The position numbers and the translations under genes are program-made. A DNA stretch of 64,000 bases from an uncultured Bacilli bacterium (GTDB taxonomy: Bacteria > Bacillota_I > Bacilli_A > RF39 > UBA660): the NCBI GenBank assembly GCA_910587535.1, contig CAJUKM010000001.1:25787-89786 (forward strand), in the 5' to 3' direction. Each line of letters begins with the position of its first letter. The first letter of the stretch is position 1. Shown one piece after another: positions 26,002 through 35,900 of this stretch. Below the pieces are notes generated by a model. The model made no database searches. It saw only the letters and a program-made list of their open reading frames with translations, and was not told the origin of the DNA.

Positions 26002-26727
26002 TTATGCGGCATGACTTTTTTCTGCTTCTATCATTACGAATTTTTTCCCTTCAGCTATTTCTTCTGGTGTAAATCCTTTGTTTTGTAAGAATTTTTCTAA
26101 ATTTCCTTTATTGTATTCTTTTAGAATTCTTTTCTTTATCCTTCCAAGATAGTTAATTTTGGCCGCTAAATTTTCTATTCTTTCTTCTAGTTCTTGAGTG
26201 TATTCTCTAAAGTCTTCTTTTTTTGGAGTTTCTGAATATCCTTTTTCTTCTAATGCTTTCTGGTTAAGCTCTTTAAGTTTTTGCTTTCTATTCTCGAGAA
26301 GATTAGAAAGATATTCAGTTTCGGCATCTAAGCCTTTTATTTTTTTTCTTTTTTTTATTATCGGAATGATATTAAGCATACTATAAACCATAGTCGTTGC
26401 TATAAAGATAGTTCCTATAGCAGGTATAGTATCTGTAAATATTTGTGTTAGTCCATTTTGTAAATTTGGAATATCTGTTTTAAGAATGATCGCTAGAATT
26501 AGCAAAGAAATGCTCCAGAAAATCGAAAGGGGAATATATGTAAGTGTTAATTCAGTCTTAGTATCTTTCAAATTCTTTTTTCTACTTTTTATACATTCCT
26601 CTAGTAATTCCATCATGTTTTCTAATTTTGCTAAAGACGCTATTCTTTTGCTATAAGGTTTTTCTGTTATACCCTGGTCTCCAACTATAAAAGCTTTATC
26701 TTTATATGCTATATAAGTATTATTCAT
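26002..26727 (-). CDS. Membrane protein with coiled coils, function unknown
   Basis: 241 aa. Two membrane helices (about 62-82 and 98-119) sit between charged, helix-rich ends; long Lys/Glu-rich coiled-coil segments follow (about 135-160 and 172-215). No signal peptide, no recognised domain. It is 46 bp downstream of a second unknown two-helix membrane protein with similar layout, so they may act together. Inserted between yabG and rsmA, which are adjacent in B. subtilis. Confidence 0.6.
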   Translation of the reverse strand: MNNTYIAYKDKAFIVGDQGITEKPYSKRIASLAKLENMMELLEECIKSRKKNLKDTKTELTLTYIPLSIFWSISLLILAIILKTDIPNLQNGLTQIFTDTIPAIGTIFIATTMVYSMLNIIPIIKKRKKIKGLDAETEYLSNLLENRKQKLKELNQKALEEKGYSETPKKEDFREYTQELEERIENLAAKINYLGRIKKRILKEYNKGNLEKFLQNKGFTPEEIAEGKKFVMIEAEKSHAA

Positions 26728-26773
26728 TGTAACTAGACCTTTCTCACTCTTCAGTTTTATATTTTAGTTTTTT

Positions 26774-28399
26774 TCAATCGTTATTATTCGCATCGTTCTT
26801 TTTTAAAATGAGATTTTTATAATGTTCAGTCAATTCCTTATCATTGAAGAATTTCAACAATCTATCATAAGTTGCGATAAATTTCTTTCTGAATTGCTCA
26901 TTTTCCTGACATAATTTTTTATACAATAATACACACTCTTCCAATTTGTATTCACAGTCTGATAACTCTTTTTTCCATGTATTCTTGTCTTTTAGGTGTC
27001 CTATGAGAGATTTCAAATCGAATACTATTCCTGTAGATATAAATCCGCATATTATTATACTAAGTATGACTAAAAATGCTACCGATTTTTCTTCATCTGG
27101 AACGAATCTGTGGTCATTTGGGTTTTGACTGTAAGTGATTATTTCAACATAAGCCTGATCATATAGTTCGTCTGTATCGATTGACGGTTTTGTTTCTTTT
27201 TTATCTTCTTTTTCTATAAACAATTTTCTAAACCAATTCAAATTTTTAAAATCTTCCGGAGTATTTATGTTTTTATCGGTAATATTATAAGATTCAACAT
27301 TTCTAACGTAATCTCCATAAAAACCATTTTTTTGATTCCATAATCCATATATAGTCAGCTCTTTGTAGTAGTAATCACCCATTTTTGGCATGTATTGTGG
27401 GAATTTAGGAGTAAATTTTTCGCTTGTCGTTATAATTTCTACATCTGTACGATATTCATCATGGCCTATTTTTGCAGCTTCATGATTAATTACTATTTCT
27501 GAACATACCAAGGCTGCAATCAATCCGACTAGGATTCCAACTTGTTTGTAAATGTGAGCTTCTTTTATATCGATTTTAAGAGAGGAGATCCTTCTATTTA
27601 CTTCTATTCTTGCGACGGTTTGAGTATGGATTTCGTGAGCTTTTAAATCTATTTCATTCAATAAGTCATATAGGCATCTTTTCACTTGCTCGCGATTTTT
27701 TCTGTTTCTAAATGCTAAATACAAAATGATCTCTTCGTTTAGAAATGATGCATTAAAACTTTGACTTTTAACACTATTTATTGTGTTTTTAATAACACTT
27801 CTTGCTAACGTTTTTTCGCTTAAGGCAGACAAGCGTCGTTCTACTATACTGTTCATAAAGCTTTTAATAACAGGCTGTGTCTTTACCCAATCTAATACGC
27901 GACTCTTTCCGTCAGCTATAAGTTCAAATTGGATGATTTCGAATGCTAAATTATAAATCTTTTCTACTAAACCTTTTTTCTCTTCAAATGGTCTAGTATC
28001 CGTCGTATTTATCAATTTTAAAAGTTCTATCGTTAATTCTTGATAATTTGATAAAGTATCGAGACTACCCTCTGAGAGCATTCGATTTAATTCTTCTGCT
28101 TTATTAAAGGATGTGCAGTATGCCTCGTGTTTTTCTAATCTAGATTTAATATCTTTTAAACTTTTAATAGCACTATTGTAAACAATTTCTAAAGAAGCGG
28201 TTATCGTATATTCGTCGTCTGTTTTTATAATATGATCGAGTTGGTCATTGCAAGTCTCTTCAACTCCTTCTATCTCTTTTTCTTCTTTACTAACGTCTAT
28301 ATTGAGTTCTTTAATTCTTTCGATTGTTTTCTTTAGTTCACTCAAGATAGCACTATATTCTATTGCTAGGTCGCTTTGAAAAAATTTTAAACTACTCAT
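26774..28399 (-). CDS. Two-helix membrane protein with long cytoplasmic helical domain, function unknown
   Basis: 541 aa. The first 285 residues are charged and helical with coiled-coil character; a membrane helix follows (about 287-305, 'VGILVGLIAALVCSEIVI'). A loop of about 115-120 residues, predicted outside, comes next, then a second helix (about 430-450, 'SVAFLVILSIIICGFISTG') and a short helical tail. No known family recognised. It forms an apparent operon with the 241-aa membrane protein. It could be an envelope scaffold or sensor; this is guesswork. Confidence 0.6.
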   Translation of the reverse strand: MSSLKFFQSDLAIEYSAILSELKKTIERIKELNIDVSKEEKEIEGVEETCNDQLDHIIKTDDEYTITASLEIVYNSAIKSLKDIKSRLEKHEAYCTSFNKAEELNRMLSEGSLDTLSNYQELTIELLKLINTTDTRPFEEKKGLVEKIYNLAFEIIQFELIADGKSRVLDWVKTQPVIKSFMNSIVERRLSALSEKTLARSVIKNTINSVKSQSFNASFLNEEIILYLAFRNRKNREQVKRCLYDLLNEIDLKAHEIHTQTVARIEVNRRISSLKIDIKEAHIYKQVGILVGLIAALVCSEIVINHEAAKIGHDEYRTDVEIITTSEKFTPKFPQYMPKMGDYYYKELTIYGLWNQKNGFYGDYVRNVESYNITDKNINTPEDFKNLNWFRKLFIEKEDKKETKPSIDTDELYDQAYVEIITYSQNPNDHRFVPDEEKSVAFLVILSIIICGFISTGIVFDLKSLIGHLKDKNTWKKELSDCEYKLEECVLLYKKLCQENEQFRKKFIATYDRLLKFFNDKELTEHYKNLILKKNDANNND

Positions 28400-28434
28400 A
28401 ATTATTTTGTACCTTTCGCTTTTTGAATATTATA

Positions 28435-29211
28435 TTACCCATTTTTTATTATGTCTATAAAAGTTTTCAAATCTATTTCTTCTGCCCTATTCGACAAAGA
28501 AAAACCGTTGTCTTCTAAAACCTTCTGTATTTTTTCTCGATTATATGCTTTTAAATTGTTATTAAGTGTCTTTCGTTTAAATTTAAAGGAATCTTTTAAA
28601 AACTGTTTAAATCTATCGTAATCGATGTCTTGCTCTTCTTTTTTTATGAGCTTTATAACTGTACTATCTACTTTTGGCATCGGTTCAAAGTCTTTTTTAG
28701 ATACGTCTGTTATTTTTTTTATGTCGAAGTGGTAGTTTAGCAAAACGGTCATGTATCCATACTCTTTTGTGCCAGGAATTGCTAAAAATCGATCGGCTAC
28801 TTCCTTTTGGACCATTATAGTTAAAGATTCTAGAGGTATTCTTGAATCTATTATATGTTCGATTATTGGAGTAGTGATATAGTAAGGAAGATTTCCAATC
28901 ATATATAGTTTTTCATATGAATAATCATTCAAAAATTTGTTTAAATCAATTTCTAAAAAGTCTGCGTATTTGATTGAAGTTTTTTCGTCCTCAAGCGGAT
29001 TAAGTAGCGGTTTTGTTTCTTCATCTATTTCAATCGCGACTAACCTCGAATCATATTTTTTCAATTTTCTAGTTATCGCTCCACCTCCAGGACCTATTTC
29101 GACAATCAGATCTTTAGGTGTAGGAGAGATAGAATTAGTTATCTGTTCGATTATATCTTGATTTTTTAAAAAGTTCTGGCCATATCTTTTTTTAAACCTG
29201 AAGTTATCCAT
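28435..29211 (-). CDS. rsmA: 16S rRNA (A1518/A1519) dimethyltransferase
   Basis: 258 aa. Motifs: RFKKRYGQNFLKN at the start, SAM-binding 'LIVEIGPGGGAITRKL', and the catalytic 'MIGNLPYYITTPIIEH'. The start at 29211 has GAGGTG 6 bp upstream; an ATG three codons earlier is less well placed. Also known as KsgA. In B. subtilis rnmV precedes it; rnmV is not between it and the 3D-domain gene here. Confidence 0.95.
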   Translation of the reverse strand: MDNFRFKKRYGQNFLKNQDIIEQITNSISPTPKDLIVEIGPGGGAITRKLKKYDSRLVAIEIDEETKPLLNPLEDEKTSIKYADFLEIDLNKFLNDYSYEKLYMIGNLPYYITTPIIEHIIDSRIPLESLTIMVQKEVADRFLAIPGTKEYGYMTVLLNYHFDIKKITDVSKKDFEPMPKVDSTVIKLIKKEEQDIDYDRFKQFLKDSFKFKRKTLNNNLKAYNREKIQKVLEDNGFSLSNRAEEIDLKTFIDIIKNG

Positions 29212-29245
29212 AGTAATCACCTCATTTATGATACCATACTAAGTT

Positions 29246-29280
29246 AAAAAGAAAAAGGACTCATGATAATTCACGAGTCC
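29246..29280 (-). terminator. Intrinsic terminator after the 3D-domain gene
   Basis: Minus strand GGACTC...GAGTCC stem with an additional inner TGA/TCA pairing (29257-29280), followed by TTTTTCTTTTT. Confidence 0.8.
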
Positions 29281-29809
29281 ATCCAAATCTAAGTATATCG
29301 TAATTTATTTTTTTACTTCCTATCTTTGTAAGCGCTGTCTCCGTCGAGTCAACTAGAAGATCCAATGTCGTTCCTGTAACTCCCCTATCTAAAACTATCG
29401 CTGTGATGACGCCTGTATTAGATATCGTATTGTTATTAAATCTAACAACAGAGCCACAAGGTAGATTAGGTGATGAGGCGACTATATTTATTTTTCCATA
29501 TTGAGGATCGATATATTCTGTCGTTCCATCTAATACATTTTGACCTGTACAACCAAGCTTCCCTGAACAAAGAGGACAGTTTGCTACGTACGCTGTTAAA
29601 GTACCGTAGTAGGTATCTAAGACAGTGTTGATATCAGCTTGTTGAAAATTTTCGATAACTTTAGCCATCGCGTTCAAGTCGACGTTTTTATTAGGATTGT
29701 CATTAGTTGCACGCGAGACGTTGATTATGTTGCTATTTTGAAAGCATAGCACTACACCTATGAGAATAGTGATACATAAAATCTTATAAATAGCTTTTAT
29801 TTTCTTCAT
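29261..29809 (-). CDS. Exported 3D-domain protein (YabE/Sps-like lytic domain)
   Basis: 182 aa with an N-terminal signal segment (about 8-25) and a C-terminal 3D domain: 'YYGTLTAYVANCPLCSG' begins it, and the Asp residues of the domain appear in 'AIVLDRGVTGTTLDLLVDS'. 3D domains resemble the catalytic barrel of lytic transglycosylases. Position between tatD and rsmA matches yabE of B. subtilis, but the G5 and DUF348 repeats of YabE are absent, so this is a reduced version. It likely remodels peptidoglycan. Confidence 0.78.
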   Translation of the reverse strand: MKKIKAIYKILCITILIGVVLCFQNSNIINVSRATNDNPNKNVDLNAMAKVIENFQQADINTVLDTYYGTLTAYVANCPLCSGKLGCTGQNVLDGTTEYIDPQYGKINIVASSPNLPCGSVVRFNNNTISNTGVITAIVLDRGVTGTTLDLLVDSTETALTKIGSKKINYDILRFGWTRELS

Positions 29810-29848
29810 TATAACTACTCCTCGTATTATAGTTTAGCACAACACAAT

Positions 29849-30610
29849 TTAAATGTCAAAAAGCTCATGGACATTTTTTTCTGTAATTTTACTCAATTCT
29901 TCTAACGAGATTCCCAATTCTTGCGCGATAAATTCGGCAATGTACAACGTATTTTGGGGTTCATTTTTAGTCCCTCTAACGGGAACTGGCGCTAGGTATG
30001 GAGAGTCGGTCTCTAGAAGAATGGCACTTGATGGTATTATCTTTAGTATATCCTTTATTTTGGCATTTTTGAATGTTACTACTCCTCCAAAACCTAATTT
30101 ATACCCCATATTAATATATATGTTTGCCGTTTCTAGGCTACCACTAAAACAGTGAATCGATCCTCTGACGGTAGGAAACTTTTTTATGGTATTAATCGTA
30201 TCTTCAGTGGCATCTCTAGAATGGACTATGACGGGTTTATCATATTTTTTTGCTAATTGTAATTGTTTTGTAAAAAGATCTATTTGAGCCTCTTTATCAG
30301 GATTGCCGTAATGATAGTCTAATCCAATCTCTCCGATTGCTATTATTTTAGAAATATTGTCTTCAATAAACAGTATATCTTCTGGCGTAACGTTTTCTAT
30401 GGAATCAGGGTGAATTCCTATTGCAGGAATGATATCTTTATATTTAGCGGCTAACTCTAGAACTTCTTCATTTGTTTTTCTATTTGAGCCGTTGTTTATC
30501 ATTCTTTTTATTCCGGATTTTTGTGCATTATTCAATAGTGATTCTATGTCGTCGTAATCATTTATAGAGATGTGGCAGTGTGTATCTGTAAAAATCGTTT
30601 GTTCTTTCAT
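29849..30610 (-). CDS. tatD: TatD family metal-dependent DNase
   Basis: 253 aa. FTDTHCHIS (metal-binding HxH), 'IAIGEIGLDYHYG' (Glu ligand), 'VIVHSRDA', 'HCFSG' and 'LLETDSPYLAP' are the metal-site motifs of TatD. The start at 30610 (MKEQTIFTD) fits the family; a TTG in frame at 30685 would overlap metG by 29 bp and is rejected. It lies between metG and yabE-like genes as yabD does in B. subtilis. Confidence 0.92.
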   Translation of the reverse strand: MKEQTIFTDTHCHISINDYDDIESLLNNAQKSGIKRMINNGSNRKTNEEVLELAAKYKDIIPAIGIHPDSIENVTPEDILFIEDNISKIIAIGEIGLDYHYGNPDKEAQIDLFTKQLQLAKKYDKPVIVHSRDATEDTINTIKKFPTVRGSIHCFSGSLETANIYINMGYKLGFGGVVTFKNAKIKDILKIIPSSAILLETDSPYLAPVPVRGTKNEPQNTLYIAEFIAQELGISLEELSKITEKNVHELFDI

Positions 30611-30656
30611 TTCATTAATTCTTTCTATGTAATGGCAAAAAATGACCTCGGCTGGG

Positions 30657-32189
30657 TCAATTTTCTTCTTTTTGGATTCTTTCAAATAGTGGCTCTGGTG
30701 AATCGGTTACTTCATAGATTAAGTCGTCGATGTATATAGCATCTTCGAAAGAAGTTCTTTCTGTTTTTAAATATGTATCTACTTTTTCAGTGCTTTCTGG
30801 CATGAACGGTTTCAAAAGAATATTAGTTATTCTAATAGACTCAAGTAAATTATAGAGCACTGTCTCTAATCTTTCTTTCTTACTTTCGTCTTTAGCTAGT
30901 ACCCAAGGCGTAGTATCATCTATATATTTATTACTAGATCTTAGGACATCGAATATTTCTTCGAGCACTTTAGAGATTTGGAGATCGTCTATTTTTTCGT
31001 CCGTTTTATTCTTTAGGGTTTTTAAACTTTCTATGAATAGCTCGTCGATTGCTTCGCCATTTTTACGATTTCTAATCGTTCCTTCAAAGTATTTATTAGC
31101 CATTCCGATTGTTCTGTTGACCAGATTTCCCCAAGTGTTAGCGAGGTCGGCATTTATTCTTGCGACAAGTGCTTCTTCGGAGAAATTGCCATCATTTCCG
31201 AAAGGAATCTCTCTTAATGAGAAATATCTGACTGCATCGACCGAATATTTTTCTATGTATTCTCTAGGATCTCTATAATTTCCTAAGCTTTTAGATATTT
31301 TGTTGCCCTCGATTATCAGCCATCCATGACCAAAAACTTGATCTGGTAGCGGTAAATCTAGAGCCATCAGTATGATCGGCCATATTATAGTGTGAAATCT
31401 TACTATTTCTTTTCCTACGATATGGACGTCAGCTGGCCAATATTTTCTAAAGTTTTCGTCGTTATCTGTTCCATATCCGAGTGCAGTTATGTAGTTGCTT
31501 AGCGCATCGATCCAAACATATACCACGTGGTCTTTGTCGAACGTTACTGGGATTCCCCAATCGAAGCTCGTACGGGATACGCATAGGTCTTCTAATCCAG
31601 GTCTGATAAAGTTGTTCAGCATTTCATTCTTGCGCGATTCTGGGCGAATAAAGTGTGGATGCGATTCGATATGGTCTTCTAGTCTTTTTTGATATTTAGA
31701 TAGTTTTAAGAAGTAAGCTTCTTCACTAACTTCATGAACTTCTCTTCCACAATCTGGGCATAGTCCATCTTTTGCTTGTGTTTCCGTCCAAAACGATTCA
31801 CATGGCGTACAGTATAATCCCTTATACTCTCCCTTATATATATCTCCTTGATCATATAGTTTTTCAAATATCTTTTGGACTATCTCTACGTGATCTGCAT
31901 CAGTAGTTCTTATAAATCTGTCATATGTTATTCCAAGACTCTTCCAAAGATCTTTTGCGTTTTCAACTATCTCGTCGACATACTCTTGAGGTGTCTTTCC
32001 TGCTTCCTCTGCTTTTTTGGCAATCTTCTGTCCGTGTTCATCGCTTCCCGTTAGGAAATATGTATCATAGCCGTCGAGTCTTTTGTATCTAGCAATCGAA
32101 TCTGCTATTATTGTACTATAACAGTGTCCTATATGAAAATTGGCAGATGGATAGTAGATAGGTGTCGTTATATAAAACTTTTTGTTCAT
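30657..32189 (-). CDS. metG: Methionyl-tRNA synthetase
   Basis: 510 aa class I synthetase: YPSANFHIGHCYS (HIGH motif), KISKSLGNY (KMSKS equivalent), and a CxxC-CxxC zinc knuckle 'CTPCESF ... CPDCG'. The C-terminal EMAP-like tRNA-binding domain of the B. subtilis enzyme (664 aa) is missing. The gene is preceded by a T-box leader, so expression should rise when tRNA-Met is uncharged. Confidence 0.96.
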   Translation of the reverse strand: MNKKFYITTPIYYPSANFHIGHCYSTIIADSIARYKRLDGYDTYFLTGSDEHGQKIAKKAEEAGKTPQEYVDEIVENAKDLWKSLGITYDRFIRTTDADHVEIVQKIFEKLYDQGDIYKGEYKGLYCTPCESFWTETQAKDGLCPDCGREVHEVSEEAYFLKLSKYQKRLEDHIESHPHFIRPESRKNEMLNNFIRPGLEDLCVSRTSFDWGIPVTFDKDHVVYVWIDALSNYITALGYGTDNDENFRKYWPADVHIVGKEIVRFHTIIWPIILMALDLPLPDQVFGHGWLIIEGNKISKSLGNYRDPREYIEKYSVDAVRYFSLREIPFGNDGNFSEEALVARINADLANTWGNLVNRTIGMANKYFEGTIRNRKNGEAIDELFIESLKTLKNKTDEKIDDLQISKVLEEIFDVLRSSNKYIDDTTPWVLAKDESKKERLETVLYNLLESIRITNILLKPFMPESTEKVDTYLKTERTSFEDAIYIDDLIYEVTDSPEPLFERIQKEEN

Positions 32190-32213
32190 GTCTTTTCCTT
32201 CTTTCTAAATAAA

Positions 32214-32415
32214 AAAATCATGAAACTTAAGGACGGATTATTTTCCGCGGTACCACCTTAATTCATGATTTACATGCTCTTTCTTCCTTTAACGCAGGAC
32301 TTTACGGTTGAACTCCAAAACCATGTTCGGCTTATCTCAATACCATCTTTCAGCGTACGATGGCTCTCTATAATATATGATAAGCTTACTCTTTTCTTCT
32401 CAGTTCAATATGAAC
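32214..32415 (-). ncRNA. T-box riboswitch controlling metG
   Basis: Minus-strand leader. The invariant T-box 'AAGGTGGTACCGCGG' (about 32253-32267) is present, followed by a terminator stem CATGAATTAAGG / CCTTAAGTTTCATG and a T run (down to 32214). Upstream is a stem I with AGAGAG and a specifier region GAACATGG whose AUG codon matches Met. This senses uncharged tRNA-Met. Exact stem I limits are approximate. Confidence 0.92.
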
Positions 32416-32444
32416 ATGATAGCACAGTTTTTTTTTTTAATCAA
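32416..32444 (-). promoter_or_regulatory. Promoter of the T-box-metG transcript
   Basis: Minus strand -35 TTGATT (32439-32444), 17-bp spacer containing an 11-nt A tract, -10 TATCAT (32416-32421). The -35 overlaps the spoVT stop codon. Confidence 0.65.
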
Positions 32445-32953
32445 TAGTTGTTCAGCTGTTTTTCAATCAAATTTTTTATCATTTTTGAGATATCACTTGG
32501 GGCTACTTCTCTTTCATCGTTATACTCCATCAAGAGTCCTGCTCTATCGGCATCGATTATTATCGGCATGATGTTTACATATGCTTCTAGTGTCTCCGAA
32601 TCGAGTTTTATCTCGACTTTTTTTCCTTTTTCTTCCTTGCAGGTAAGAACCTCGTTTTTTAGAAATTTGTCTAGTTCTTTTTCTTTAAAACGATTTTCAC
32701 TAGAGGCAATTATTTTTTCTCTATCTGTAACGATGAATTTGTTATTCGTAATTCGTGAGGCTGTGTCTATTAAATATTCAATATATTCTATGACATCCGG
32801 CAAAGAAGAATACTTCTTTATATGTATTTCTCCGTTTTCGATGAATATTTCTAGAGGTTCGCCATCACTGATATGAAGTTTTTTTCTTATGTCTTTTGGT
32901 ATCACAATGCGTCCTAGATCGTCAATCCTTCTGATGTTACTGTTTTCTGTCAA
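32441..32953 (-). CDS. spoVT: Transcription regulator SpoVT (AbrB family)
   Basis: 170 aa. Residues 1-50 are the AbrB-type swapped-hairpin domain (RRIDDLGRIVIPKDIRKKL, 'GEPLEIFIENGEIHIKKY'); the remainder is a GAF-like regulatory domain as in SpoVT, not AbrB (96 aa). SpoVT tunes forespore sigma-G genes. Location between mfd and the metG T-box combines the mfd-spoVT and abrB-metS neighbourhoods of B. subtilis. Confidence 0.9.
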   Translation of the reverse strand: MTENSNIRRIDDLGRIVIPKDIRKKLHISDGEPLEIFIENGEIHIKKYSSLPDVIEYIEYLIDTASRITNNKFIVTDREKIIASSENRFKEKELDKFLKNEVLTCKEEKGKKVEIKLDSETLEAYVNIMPIIIDADRAGLLMEYNDEREVAPSDISKMIKNLIEKQLNNY

Positions 32954-32996
32954 GATATATCACCAACCACTATTAGTTTAAGAAAATAGTTATTAT

Positions 32997-35900
32997 TTAT
33001 ACCTCTTTTATTTGTTCTTTTATCAATAATAGTAACTCATAGAAATAGTGAACGTATCCTTTTTGGAGATTAAGCGTATTTAGTGAAATTCTTATCTCAC
33101 GATTTTTGTAACTGATTTCGAATTTTGGGTGAATACTATAACTTTGTAGAAATAGTTTTTCGCCATCGATTTGATTAGATATATCGCTATTTAGGACTAT
33201 AGTGATACGATTTTGAAGCTCTATAATATTTGCAATCTTCAATTCTTTTAAGATGCTTTCTACACAGCATTTTTTCATATATTCTTCGAGAGCTTCGTCT
33301 ATTTTACCAAATCTATCTTCTAATTCATTTTTTACTTTTTGGAAATCGACTTGATTCTTGATAGAATTTATCAGTTTATGAATCTCAATTTTTATATTTT
33401 CATCTTCGACGTATTTATCGTCAATATAGCTATTAACATTTAAATGTTTGTTCATATCATCTTCGTTATCAACAGTTTTACCTTCTAAACGCGAAACTTC
33501 TTCGTTTATCATTTTCGTGTAGAGATCTAGTCCTACGGCATCTATAAACCCTGCTTGTTCGCTCCCTAATAAGTCTCCTGCCCCACGTATTGCTAGATCT
33601 CGCATAGCTATTTTGTAGCCACTTCCGAGTTCTGTGAATTCTTTTATCGATTCTAATCTTTTTATTGCCGTTTCCGTTAAGATTTTAGCAGGATTATACA
33701 TCAGATAGGCATAGGCTATTTTATCGCTTCTTCCCACTCGACCGCGTATTTGATAAAGTTGACTTAGCCCGAATCGATCAGAATCTAGAATTATTATCGT
33801 ATTGACGTTTGGAATATCGATTCCCGTTTCGATTATAGTAGTGCATATCAATATGTCGTACTCACAATTTATGAATTTTTCCATTATGGTATTTATCTGT
33901 TCGCTGTCCATCTGACCGTGGGCTGTCACTATACTGGCTTCTGGTATCAATTTTGAAAGTCTATCTTTAAATGTCTCTAAGGCGTCGATATTATTTATCA
34001 GAATAAATATTTGTCCTTTTCTTGTCAATTCTTTATATATCGCATCTCTTATTATCAGGTCGTTTTCTTCAATCACATAGGTTTGGATTGGATACCTGTT
34101 AATAGGTGGTGTATCTAAAACCGATAGGCTACGAAGTCCACTCATTGCCATTTTTAGAGTTCTAGGAATAGGAGTGGCTGATAAAGTTAAAACGTTTATA
34201 TCGCTTTTTATTTTTTTTATTTTCTCTTTATGGGAGACTCCAAATCTTTGTTCTTCGTCGATGACTAAAAGCCCCAATTTTTTATATTTAATTTTTTCAT
34301 TTAAGAGTTTATGGGTTCCTATTATTATATCAATTTTTCCTTCTTCTAAGTCCTTTAAAATATTTGTAACCTTCTTTTGAGGTACGTGACGATTTAAAAG
34401 TTCAATCCTTATAGGAAAATCTTTAAACCTTTCTATTGCACTTGTGTACTGTTGTTTAGAAAGAATAGTCGTCGGACAAAGATAGGATACTTGAAAATTG
34501 TTGATAACAGTTTTGAACATAGCTCTAAAAGCAACCTCTGTTTTTCCATATCCGACATCCCCACATAATAAGCGATCCATCGGGATGGCACTCTTTAAAT
34601 CGTAGTCTATTTCTTGGATAGTTTTTTCCTGATCCTTGGTTAAATTGAAAGGAAAATCTAGTCCGAATTTGATTTCTTCTTCGTAGTCCTTATAGGCAAC
34701 TGTCGTTATTTTTGATCTATTGGAGTAAAGTTCAAGGAGCTCTTCAGAAATATCTTTAATCCTTTTTCTAGTTTCGCTTTTCTTTTTGGCCCAAGCAGTA
34801 CTGTTAAGTTTGTTCAATTTTGGATGAGTTCCTAGATTGGAAGTATATTTATATAGCTTATCTATATTTTCTACTGGAACATATACTTTGTCATTTCCTG
34901 CATATTCTAGTTCTATATAGTCTTTAGTATATTGTCCCTTTTTTAGTGTTTTTAAACCCTTATAAATACCTATACCATGTGTCTCATGAACTATATAGTC
35001 TCCATCAGCAAGGTCAGTGAACGTTTTTACTTTTCTACCTATTTTTATGGTATTTTTGTATCTTATATCTTTTTTAATTTTTTTATCTATGTCGTTTGGA
35101 GATATGACTACATAGTTTTCGAAGATAAATCCCGAATTTAATGAGCCGAATATGATGTTTATGGCGTCTTTTTCTATATGATTAGTGTCGGTAATGAAAA
35201 CTTTATCGAATAAATCGGATATGATGTTTTTCTGTTTCCGGTTTTGAAGTATGAAAACGATCGTTTTCTTTTCCTTTTGGCAAAAGGATTTTAATTCGTC
35301 TAAATTTGAGTTAAAGTTAACCAGTTCTTTAGATGAATATACTAGCGATTTATCATCGTCATAGGTATTAATCGTCTCTATTAAAAAGGTTTTATTAAGC
35401 GTTATGTCCGAGTAATCGAACATGTATTTATGATCTTGCGAAATACCTTTATGTTCTTTATATTCGTACATCTCTTGTTGTAGATTTTTGTATGCAACAT
35501 TTATTTGGCTTTCATCTATTAAAAAAATCGACGGAATATATAAGTAGTCTATTAAAGAACTTTGCAGTTCTCCAGTCGTTTCATTAAATCTCTTTATTTC
35601 TACACACTCTAAATCTCTAATAGTCCTTTGACTATTTTCGTCAAATTCTTTTATACATTCGATGTCTTCATCGAAAAATTCTATTCGAACAGGTTTTTCT
35701 CGATGTATAGGAAATAAATCTATAATGTATCCTCTAACAGCATATTCTCCTGTAGTAGTTACGAGTGAGTCTCTCCTATAACCTAGGCCTTCCAATCTTT
35801 CTATAATTATTTCCCGGGAAATATTTGAGGGGGAGAGGTTTAACACTAAATCTTGTTCTTCGTCTTTGTGTGGCAAAAATTTTAGATATCCCATTAGGGA

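Noticed and set aside
30611..30685. N-terminal extension of tatD from a TTG
   Set aside because: Would overlap metG by 29 bp; the TatD fold starts at 30610.
32448..32876. 142-codon plus-strand frame opposite spoVT
   Set aside because: Antisense to a well-supported regulator gene, with serine/phenylalanine-rich content typical of a shadow.
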